Part shown: positions 41,780 through 53,100 of the stretch, piece by piece | Layout: the number at the start of each line of letters is the position of its first letter | Numbering within the stretch: the stretch's first letter is position 1 | Assembly (NCBI RefSeq): GCF_027579695.1 | Contig: NC_083587.1 | Location: 57,576,238-57,640,237 of the forward strand | Reading direction: 5' to 3' | Length of the DNA stretch: 64,000 nucleotides | From: Neoarius graeffei | Taxonomy: Eukaryota > Chordata > Actinopteri > Siluriformes > Ariidae | Translations under genes and position numbers: made by a program | Notes under the pieces: generated by a model | The model's input: the letters and a program-made list of their open reading frames with translations, nothing else | Told to the model about the DNA's origin: nothing | Databases searched by the model: none

Positions 41780-43933
41780 TTATAGGTGACTAATAGATAT
41801 TTATTTATATACTGTATATATATTTATATAGATAGATATCTTACACAACAGAGTACAATGTAGACATAAAGAATATAACTTTGCATTACATTACATATAT
41901 AGAGCTTCGTTACCATGGTTTCATATGAAAAGTCCACACTGTTGAGCTGCATAGTGATGAGAAAAAGACGTGTGGGGTGAGTCCCGGAAATCGGATTTCC
42001 ACTTAATCTGCTTCAGAGTCATCTGTAAAAGAACACACGCCCGTATATGTGTCGCATTAAGTCCAGAGGTCCTTTTGTTCTTGATATACATTCACGGTGG
42101 CAGAAAACATTTCTCCAGTGATGTTTCCGTGATGGAAGATGGACTCCAACGAGTCATACTGCCTTGGTGTCAGGATTATGCATAGACTAACATACAGAGC
42201 ATTTACACACTGCCTGTGCTTCAGTTCTCTTCGGCGTCACCGTGTGCAAAAGCAGCGAGTTCCCATTTCAAAAGCGGCGCCTGATGTGCAGCCTGGCTAA
42301 AGTTATACATTCATGAGTAAAATACAAAAGGCGTTTTACACACAGATGATGATGATGATGGAGCCCAAACAAAAACTAGTAAGTAGGACATTTCAAAACA
42401 GAACGTTTTGGACAGGATACCACATTAAACTATCCGAATACACATAAATCATGCATTAGCACCTATTGCACGTTTCAGAAACTTTGATACAATTCCATCC
42501 TTTTGTCAAGTGTGCAAAGAATAGTGCAGAGAAGCAAGCGCAGGACCTGGACGGCCACGACTCGACATGCTCGGGAAGCTTACAGCAGTGATCTCCGTCT
42601 CTGCCTCACCTGTGCTGTCCATATCATCGATACCACAGTGTGCAATTCTGACTTTAGACTTGTTATATACTGTAGATATTCTATACATACACAAAAATAC
42701 AGCATTCTGTTCCTTACAGAAGTCCAGAACTGAGATACCAGACCCCCCCGTCCTCGTTGTAAAGAATAAAACACTCAGGGACACATTATTGGGAAAAAAA
42801 ATAAATTTAAAAAAAAAAAAAAAAAAGGTTTCCTGTTCCCATCCTAAAGTTGATTATTTTCCGATAACTGCACGCCCTGAAGTGTTTTACTCCTCTTCAT
42901 CCTACAGCAATTTGCTAACGAATAGATAATGTCCAATTAACTTAAAGAACAACCCCCTTTATAGTTACATTTAATGCTGAAACAAGTTACTTCCTGTTAT
43001 CAGGTGCATTATAGTAGCTATAAACGGCCATTCCCTCATCAGCCTCTCAAAGAAATGATAACATTAGAACAAACACATTAATATAAACCTGTCTCAATTG
43101 TTCCTTGATTCTATTCCATCTACATTCACTGGATATGAGCAATCGCACGCTCCGATTGGCGTGGGTATGAGCTGATATCCTACTACTTGGATATCACGAG
43201 TTGAGGAAAAACAAAATGATTGCTGAACCAACCAAGGATGAAATAAAATCTCTACTCGAAAACAAAATCCCCCCCCCAAAAAGGATTTGATGGTAAGAAC
43301 GTAACTTTTTTTTTTTCAATAATTATTATTATTATAGCATTTTTCACAAATTGCTCCTGTCATTTCTCCAGTTTGTTTACATTCTAAGCGGAAATGATTT
43401 TGTCGGAAGTTTTGTATCAAGTTTTTATTTCTCGAATTTGGAAAAAAATAAAAATGCTCCGTTTCTAAAAAATGCAGTGAATGTGGATAGAATAAAACAG
43501 TTATTCCACTCAATCTTGTCATACATGGCTTGTAGAGAACTCAGTGCGACGCGCCTCATCAGCTATCAGCTTATGTACGACTCGATTTTGTGGAATAACT
43601 TAAGTATTGTTCTTAAGTATAACTTAAGCTGGGGGGTTAATTTGTAAAAAGTTTAAACTGACTGAATTAAAAAAAAAAAAATAATAATAATAATTTTAAA
43701 CCCACCCCAATCTGGCAACCCAATTATCTTATACTTTGTGTTGAGCTAAGAGGACAGAAGGTGGGGGGAATAAAAATTAAAAATTTGACATCACTTCTCT
43801 GGACTTCTACAGTTCCTAAATCCCCTTGAAGTAATAATAATAATAATAATAATAATAATCTCTTGTTCGACACATTCAAGAGGGAAATGTACAGCCCGGT
43901 TTGGTCCGAAAGAGGACAGCAGATCCAGCAGTT
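41780..43933 (-). other. Probable nr1d2 3' UTR and downstream flank
   Basis: No coding exon is seen between the nr1d2 stop and about 41.8 kb. AATAAA-type signals occur on the - strand near 41,780-41,805. A bipartite repeat copy (43,108-43,600) interrupts the stretch. The transcript end is a guess. Confidence 0.35.
43108..43600 (+). repeat. Bipartite double-inverted-repeat element, copy 6 (shortened)
   Basis: A then B layout with internal deletion in A; lies just downstream of the nr1d2 stop codon in the probable 3' UTR. Confidence 0.8.
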
Positions 43934-44130
43934 TTAAGGGTGGACCTTGAAGGAGAGCAGCTCCTCCGAGTGCATGTTATTGAGGGAACGAAGCTCCGGC
44001 AGCTTCAGCAGCAGCTTGGTGAAGACGGCCGCCTCGTTCGAGTGGTTCTTCATGATCAGGTTCCTCAGGGCTCTGATCAGGTTCTCCTGCAGAGCCTCCA
44101 CCGAGCTCATGTCCTCGATCCCGGTGCGGT
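43934..44130 (-). CDS. nr1d2: nr1d2 exon 9: LBD end, haem-ligand His, stop
   Basis: Encodes [20 protein letters not shown] to [19 protein letters not shown] and TAA. His510 aligns with the REV-ERB-beta haem ligand. The protein stops without an AF-2 helix. Confidence 0.95.
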
Positions 44131-47100
44131 CTGCAAACAAGCAATGTGATGTTAAACTTTATCAGAAGATAAATCAATAAATTAAAAAACACTGTCGATG
44201 TTTTTCAAAAACGTTGGTGGAAATGCTGAGTCTACCACCAAGAACTAGCCTAGTAAACTAGACCCACCCGCCTAGCGGCCAAAAATATTTTTGCCTGCGA
44301 GTGGGTCTAGCCTCACACCATATCAACAACACACCCCGGGCATCAAATCGTGTCCGCCAATCACAACGCAAGGTTTTTGTGTGGATTCTTTGGGCGGGCT
44401 TTTGCAGGAGTGACGACAAGGCTGCGCGACGCTGGAGAAAGCGCAACAGGAAAGATGGCTACGGCTAGTGAACAGCGCTTGTTTGACTCCGCTTTGGAAT
44501 CAGTTTTAGAAGAATTAGACTTGGAGTTTTCGTTGAAACATGAGCAGGAAGAGGCTCTCCGCTCATTCCTTTTCAAGAAGGACGTTTTCGCTGTTTTGCC
44601 GACCGGCTACGGCAAAAGTCTGATCTACCAGCTGGCTCCGCTCGTAGCCAAAAGGATGGGGCTAGTTTGTGCAGTACGAAGAATTAATAAACAGCTTTGA
44701 AACATTACTTTTTGATTGTTTCTTATTTTCCCGTTATTTTAAATTTGAGGGAAATTATTTCACCAAACACCACTAAATAAAAACTCTCAAAAACAGTTTA
44801 AGCAAACCCTTGAAAAACACTTGGAAAAAAAAAAAAACGAGTGTATGTTAAGTATGTGGTACAGACTCCAAACTTGTGGTCATTATCTCCAAACTTCTTA
44901 ATATCTAGAACCTGTTTATTAATTAATACGCATTTTGAAAAATTATTTATTTCAAGGTCTCCCCCACTGCTTTCTGTCGCTCTGACTACGTCACAGTCAC
45001 TGTTGCGCTGATTGGTCAGAGCGTTGGCCTATACGCACAGAGACAGTTTGAAAGACAGCGGGTTGTTCCTCCCACACCCTTCGGAAATGTCTACGACCGA
45101 GGCCAGACTAAATATTCACATTTAGTCTGGCTTGCCAGGCGAACCAAGAACGTTTTTTTTTTTTAAGTTCTAACTTTTGTCAAACTCCTCATCTTAAGAG
45201 TCCATCATATTTATGTTGGTGTATATAGGAGTGTAAACCATTAAATAAGTTCCAAATTAAAACCTTCCCTAAAGGAGGATTTCTTTTAGCCGTACCAGCA
45301 GAGACGAGCACGAGTGCGGTGAAGAGGCTGATCTCCTCAGGGCTGAGCTGCAGCGCCATGAGCTTCTCACTGAAGTCAAACATGGACGAGAGCAGTTCTC
45401 CGGCACCCATGGAGCGCAGAGCCTCTATGCTGTAGCTCCGCCCACTCAGGAAGCTCACCGTACGCTGCTTGACGTCGAACAGCGAAGAGAAGCGCACCAT
45501 CAGCACCTGTCAGCACACCATCAGAGCAAAGTTACAGTAACGAAACTGTAAAAAGTGACCTGTGCTGGTAAAGACGGTACAAGTGTATGCTCTGTACCTC
45601 GAACGTTCCAGCCTTGAGCAGGCTGACCTGGTCGTGCTGCGAGAGCTCGCGAAAGCCAGGAATCTGCCTGGCAAACTCCACCACCTCTCGCACAGCAGGC
45701 GTGAAGCTCATGGAGAACTCCTCCCATATCTCATGGCTGGACTTCGACGGGTCCACGATGGGTGAAGTGTTCATCGGACACACCTGTAGGACACGCGACT
45801 GTTTTCAGTGTCTGAACAGGAAGCCATCCATATCCAACATCTACATCATAGTAGTAGTGATAGTAGGTGGGATTTTTATAAAAGACTTTGTCTATTTAGC
45901 TACTAAGTGACCAAACTAACGCGCAGCATGGTGCTACCACCACCATGCTTTAATACAAAATGCCAAAAGTTCAAAAGGGGTGAATAATCAGACAAGGCAG
46001 TGCATCTATACACCCACATATCCATCCACTTTGCTCATCTATGTAGCTACAAACTTCTGTCTACTGACATATTAAATCTTGGCATCAAAACAGGAAGTCT
46101 GACACTCACCAGGTGCCTTCGGTTGGCTGATGTTCCAGCGAGTTCGTTCAGATTGGGTCTGCTGTAGTGACAGTACGAGGCGTTATCAGGCTGAGCGCTG
46201 CTGTGGTACCGGATAGTGATTTGCTGCCGACTTTCACATGGAGAGCTGGGGATGTTTGTCATGTTACTGTTGCTCAGTCGTTCTGAGAGGCCCAGTGAAA
46301 GAGCGCCCCCTGTTGGAGGAAAGATAAACACCAAATTCACAGATGATTCAGAGAATCATCTTACGGTCTTGAATTCTAGACAGTAAGAAGTGCTTAGAGA
46401 AACAATCTACTGCGTTACTTATAAAGTTATCCTTCTTCATATCCACATTCACTGGATATGAGCAATCACATGCTCCGATTGGCTCCTCTACTACTAGGAT
46501 ATCAGCTCATATACCGTGAGTAGAGAAAAACAAAATGGTGGAGCACATCAAGTCAGATATATCACTTTGTTATCAAGCATTTAAAAGAAACAGAAACAGC
46601 TAAAAGAATAATCCCCCCCAATATCTCCTGTTCCACACTCCAGCCCAGTCAGTGATGGGACTGCACCTTTAAAGGACCAGTCCACTGTATTTCCATAATG
46701 AAATATGCTCTTATCTGAATTGAGACGAGCTGCTCCGTACCTCTCCGAGCTTTGCGCGACCTCCCAGTCAGTCAGACGCAGTCAGACGCGCTGTCACTCC
46801 TGTTAGCAATGTAGCTAGGCTCAGCATGGCCAACGGTATTTTTTGGGGCTGTAGTTAGATGCGACCAAACTCTTCCGCGTTTTTCCTGTTTACATAGGTT
46901 TATATGACCAGTGACATGAAACAAGTTCAGTTACACAAATTGAAACGTAGCGATTTTCTATGCTATGGAAAGTCCGCACTATAATGACAGGCGTACTAAC
47001 ACCTTCTGCGCGCTTCGGCAGCGCATTGATACGGAGCTCAGATATCAATGCACTGTCGAAGCGCGCAGAAGGTGTTAGTACGCCTGTCATTATAGTGCGG

Positions 47101-50100
47101 ACTTTCCACAGCATAGAAAATCGCTACGTTTCAATTTGTGTAACTGAACTTGTTTCATGTCACTGGTCATATAAACCTATGTAAACAGGAAAAACGCGGA
47201 AGAGTTTGGTCGCATCTAACTACAGCCCCAAAAAATACCGTTGGCCATGCTGAGCCTAGCTACATTGCTAACAGGAGTGACAGCGCGTCTGACTGACTGG
47301 GAGGTCGCGCAAAGCTCGGAGAGGTACGGAGCAGCTCGTCTCAATTCAGATAAGAGCATATTTCATTATGGAAGTACGGTGGACTGTTCCTTTAAGGTAG
47401 TTTGCCGACCGACAAAAATCCCTAAAGAAGAAGAAAATGGTGGCGTGTGTTGCTGAACCAACCGAGAACAAAATAAAAAGTCGACAAAAAAAGGCAACAA
47501 AATATGCAATGAAAGTATTTGATGGTAAGAACTTTTTTTTTCAAGAATTAATCGCGTTTTTCACAAATTGCTCGTGTCATTTCGCCAGTTTGTTTACATT
47601 CTAAGCGAAAATTATTTTACTGGACGTTCTGTATAAAGTTTTTATTTATTGAATTTGCAAAAAATAAAAATGCTCCGTTTCTCAAAAAAAAAAAAAAATC
47701 CAGTGAATGTGGAGAGAATAAAACAGTTATTCCACTCAATCTCGTCGTACATGGCTTATAACTGACTCAGGGCTATACGCCTCGTCGGCTATCAGCTCAT
47801 GTACGACTCGATTTCATGAATAACCGTTAAATATATCCGTCAATGTCCAACATTTATTTAGCATCTTTCTGAACTTTAGTTTTCACAACTATGGGACACG
47901 ATGGAACATTAGATTAACGTACCAGGCCAACATGGCGTTAACGGATAGAGGACAAAAACAAAACATTAATTAACCCCCTGATTTATCACACCTGATTGTG
48001 CGAGATGAAATCCGTCAGGCCGAGGTGCTGAATCCTCCTCGCCGCTGTCTGAGGAACAGGACGAGGTCAAGCTCATAGTGTCCATGGGCACTAACGACTC
48101 AGAGTCCTGAGAGCACTGCGGTGAGGACGGAGGCGAGAGAGAGGAAGAGGATGACAACGGAGAGCAGGCGCTGGAGTCTCGGAGCACTTGGTGCAGCTGG
48201 GCACCGGTCATTACGCTGTTCATGGCGTTCTGCATCTCCAGGAGCATGCGCTGCTTCTCGCGCTTCGGGATGCGTCCAAATCGTACGGCTGTCGGAGAGA
48301 AATCAATCGGGTTACATTAAACTTACTAGCATGACAGAAAATTCATGTTAGACGTGCGTGGCATATCTTAACTGTTGTCTCGGTTCATGACAATTACGTA
48401 ACCAGCCAGAGAGAGAGAGAGAGAGAGAGAGCACGCACACACACACACGAGAGAGAGCTAACAATACTTTAAATGGTAAAAGAAACCGAGTGACATTACA
48501 ATTAAGGAATGCTATAGTTACGTAAAAACTACATAATGAAACAATTACACTTGGTTACATAATTTACTAACGTTATATTATCGCAGTGATTGCAGAGTAC
48601 AAGTTATTACAGTGTGATAAATAACTGGGTGGGTCCATCAGAGCTGATTTGAATATTTTTGATTAAAAACGTCCTAATTTACAGGCTATTTATCCCTTAA
48701 TTTACAGCCCATCAATTTTACCATCGAATTTATTCCTTCAATTTGTCACCCGTCTTTCACCAAACACACTCTACATTTCATTTAAATGCTAACCCACTCC
48801 TCTATTTGCTATACATTACCCTGAGTGTGTTTAATGAACAGTAAATTTCTTTCACCCCACGCCCATGGAGAAGCGCCGAAGAAAAGAGCTCACCATCCCG
48901 TGACATCCCGACTGCGAGGCACTTCTTGAATCGGCACTGCTGGCAGCGGTTTCGGTTTATACGCATGATGGTGCAGTTCTCAGACTTCATGCACTTCTTA
49001 TACTGGATATTCTGCTGAATGCTCCTCCGGAAAAAGCCCTGAAAAAGGTTTAAAGATACGACATTTAAAGATACGACAAATTAGCAAATTAATAAAACTG
49101 GTTGGTTTTACTGAGCAAAAAACAAGTAAATGAATTAAAGTGAGTTTTTTTTTTTACCTTGCAACCTTCACAAGCATGAACGCCGTAATGAAATCCTGAA
49201 GCCACGTCGCCACACACTTTACACAGCAGCACCATGCCGTTCAGCTCTATAAACACAAATATGTGGTGTAAACACGGACACTGGATATATTTGTGTCAAT
49301 TCTGAACAAAGAGGGAATACGATAAAGGATGGACACCATCTGTGTGGTTGAGAGTCTGTCAGTCACAATGGCGTAGGAGGAGGAGGCGTGGCCTCTGCAT
49401 TCATCAGTCGGAATGGCGGCCTCTGCGCTCGTCAGTCACGACGGATGCGGAGGAGGCGCGGCCTCTGCGCTCGTCAGTCACGACGGATGCGGAGGAGGCG
49501 CGGCCTCTGCGCTCGTCAGTCACGACGGATGCGGAGGAGGCGCGGCCTCTGCGCTCGTCAGTCACGACGGATGCGGAGGAGGCGCGGCCTCTGCGCTCGT
49601 CAGTCACGACGGATGCGGAGGAGGCGCGGCCTCTGCGCTCGTCAGTCACGACGGATGCGGAGGAGGCGCGGCCTCTGCGCTCGTCAGTCACGACGGATGC
49701 GGAGGAGGCGCGGCCTCTGCGCTCGTCAGTCACGACGGATGCGGAGGAGGCGCGGCCTCTGCGCTCGTCAGTCACGACGGATGCGGAGGAGGCGCGGCCT
49801 CTGCGCTCGTCAGTCACGACGGATGCGGAGGAGGCGCGGCCTCTGCGCTCGTCAGTCACGACGGATGCGGAGGAGGCGCGGCCTCTGCGCTCGTCAGTCA
49901 CGACGGATGCGGAGGAGGCGCGGCCTCTGCGCTCGTCAGTCACGACGGATGCGGAGGAGGCGCGGCCTCTGCGCTCGTCAGTCACGACGGATGCGGAGGA
50001 GGCGCGGCCTCTGCGCTCGTCAGTCACGACGGATGCGGAGGAGGCGCGGCCTCTGCGCTCGTCAGTCACGACGGATGCGGAGGAGGCGCGGCCTCTGCGC

Positions 50101-53100
50101 TCGTCAGTCACGACGGATGCGGAGGAGGCGCGGCCTCTGCGCTCGTCAGTCACGACGGATGCGGAGGAGGCGCGGCCTCTGCGCTCGTCAGTCACGACGG
50201 ATGCGGAGGAGGCGCGGCCTCTGCGCTCGTCAGTCACGACGGATGCGGAGGAGGCGCGGCCTCTGCGCTCGTCAGTCACGACGGATGCGGAGGAGGCGAG
50301 GCCTTTGCGCTCGTCAGTCACGACGGATGCGGAGGAGGCGCGGCCTTTGCGTTTGCCAGTCACGGCGGAGGAGGAGGCGCGGCCTTTGCGTTTGTCAGTC
50401 ACGGCGGAGGAGGAGGCGTGTCCTTTGCGTTTGTCAGTCACGGTGGAGGAGGAGGCGTGTCCTTTGCGTTTGTCAGTCACAGTGGAGGAGGCGTGTCCTT
50501 TGCGTTTGTCAGTCACAGTGGAGGAGGCGTGTCCTTTGCGTTTGTCAGTCACAGTGGAGGAGGCGTGTCCTTTCCACTTGTCAGTCACAGTGGAGGAGGC
50601 GTGTCCTTTCCACTTGTCAGTCACAGTGGAGGAGGCGTGTCCTTTCCACTTGTCAGTCACAGTGGAGGAGGCGTGTCCTTTCCACTGGACACTTCTAGTG
50701 TAAACTGTCAATCATTATCACAGGCTCCAGTGTTAAACGGCACCATGCATCCGAAATAACGCATTAATACATTTTATTCCGTTTGCAGCAGTGCAAGTTT
50801 CCCAAATGTGCGGCGCAGACCGACTATAACAAGCTTTTTTTGTACGGGGAAGTCCAGACTTACTTGTGATGCTGCTTTTGGTTGCACTCTTCTCCGATGC
50901 AGGCATACGAGAGTTGGCAGGTTTCGGGATGCTCAGAGGCCTGGCACTGGGCATTTCCATCTTCAGGCTCTGTGCTGTTGAAGGGGGCAGGGATGAGGCC
51001 TGTGAGTGGACGATGGAGCTGTCACTCAAGCAGGATTTGGGGCTGGAGGTAGAGCCGGAAGAGCAGATGTACGCAATCACTCCAGCTGGCAAAAGAGGAA
51101 GAACAGAAGACAGTTATTTATTTATTAGCAGGGCTGGAATGTATACGGTTCTGTACCCAGTCCTATTACAAGCAAACTGAACAAAACTGCACACAAGACC
51201 TTTTTAACAGTAAACTCTATGAATTTGCAAGTTCTGCAACATTCCGTTTCCTGTTTGGGGTAGAAAAAGGTCACACGTATGGGCAGATTGCAGCCATGGT
51301 GGTGCTTTAAGCCCAGGAGTTATAATTAATTTAAAATTTACATCTGGGGGTTAAAGGCGCAATAGGGGCTCTGCAGCTGGTTTATCATGCAACCCCGCCC
51401 CAATTAAGAGGATGACGATAAGGTTACAGCATGAGCATAAATAACAGCAATTCCATACAAAGGTCAGCTTTAAACCCCTTGACTTCACAAGACCTACAGC
51501 AACACACACACACACACACACACACACACATTCCTCACTCCCTAAATTATACAGCTTTTCTATGGGTTTCACTGCAGTTACTGAATAATTCATAGACATT
51601 ACTGAATAATGTGCTTTAGGGGTGAACATGGAGAAATAAAGCTGTGAGAAAGGGAGGAAAAAAAAACAAAAAAACCCTACTGGACTGCAGATGAAGTCTG
51701 TACGCGAGTTTGTTCTTCATTGCAAGTTTAGTAGGTTCTTGCAACGTTTAATCAATCAGTCTGTAAAAGATCTTTTAAGACACGACATATTCACAATGCT
51801 TCTCATTTTACATCATAAATTTTGGGGAATACATGAAAACATAAAAATTTGAACTGGCTTATATGGATTTTATATTTTACTAGAGGGGCGGCTACAATTA
51901 TCGACACCTTAACAACCTTTTAGCCGTCGCAAAAGTAGAAAAGACTTTCAGTATGTAAACTGTGCATGAATAATTACTCAAACTTCCACTGGAAAAAAAA
52001 AAATGGAGTTGATTCCCGATTACTTAGCGTATCAGATCACGTGACACCGTTCCACAATTATTGACATCCAGATGATTGTTAAAAAACAAAACAATAATCG
52101 CTATGTGGTATTAATTTAACAAAACAGTTTTATTTAAAAAAAATTTTAAATATACTTTAGGGTGCATCAGTTGCCCTCACTTTCATAAAATCTGATGCAT
52201 TTTTGTTTGGGTGTTCCTTTTCACCAGTAGAGGGATTTCACTGACGTCACCCGAAACCGGAAGTAAACAGACCCTGCGCCATTTTGGAAGACCAACAAAC
52301 TCGTGATTAGGGGGAAATAACGGCAGCGGTATGTGAGCCCACGAGAATAAAGTGGAGTGGCAAACGACTTAAACAAACAAATCTGAGCTGTTTTATTTAT
52401 GATTTATTGGCCCAACAGTAGACTTGAAAGAAACCTGTGGATGTAATGGATAAGTCTGTGCATGATCTGTGGACACTGAGGTAAGCAAATGCAAGAAATT
52501 CAGATTTAAAACATGCTAAATTGGCCCCAAGTTGATAACTGTATGAGGAGCAAGCCTCCCAGACTTCTACAATATAATAATAATAATAATAATAATTTAG
52601 GATGGTTTGGCGCTTGCTCTCCCTCCTATTATATAAATAAAGCATAGTTGTTGTGTAGGCATATATCATAAATACATATGTATAATTTGGATAAATTAAC
52701 CTAAATTATGGATACCTTAATAGTAACAAAAAGTATTAATTTTTCAACTGAAAAGATATATTATTAAAAGATAAATATCAACAAGATTACCTTGGCCATA
52801 ACTATGTGTAGGTTATTCTTAATAACAGCTGTAATATCACGAACCAAGCCACTAACAACATAATTGTAAGCCTGTAGCCCTTTGTAGGCCTTCAAGTCAT
52901 CAGCAGTGTAGGCACTGGGTGTAAACAACAAATAGTTTACAATGTCTGGGTAGCAAACAGATGGCAGAATTGGTGTCAGGTCCTCCTTATGTTTTCATTC
53001 TCCCTTGCCGCGAGTCTTATCATATGGGTCAAACCCATCAATCACAGCCAGTTTCTCCACATACCGTGCCCTTTCTGCAGCTGGTAATGTACTCACATAA

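Noticed and set aside
44350..44454. Start of the helicase frame upstream of 44,455
   Set aside because: The ATG at 44,455 gives [14 protein letters not shown], acidic and protein-like; the upstream part reads as low-quality sequence.
46890..47184. A conserved 74-residue protein on both strands
   Set aside because: It is the palindrome arm read twice; conservation reflects the inverted repeat.
49342..50759. Long proteins of 435-453 residues on both strands
   Set aside because: They are the 42-bp minisatellite read in several frames; the array is inside an nr1d2 intron and no frame resembles a known protein.
52030..52042. CACGTG at about 52,038 and 54,511 as clock E-boxes
   Set aside because: Both lie within the TA-flanked transposon, far from the promoter.
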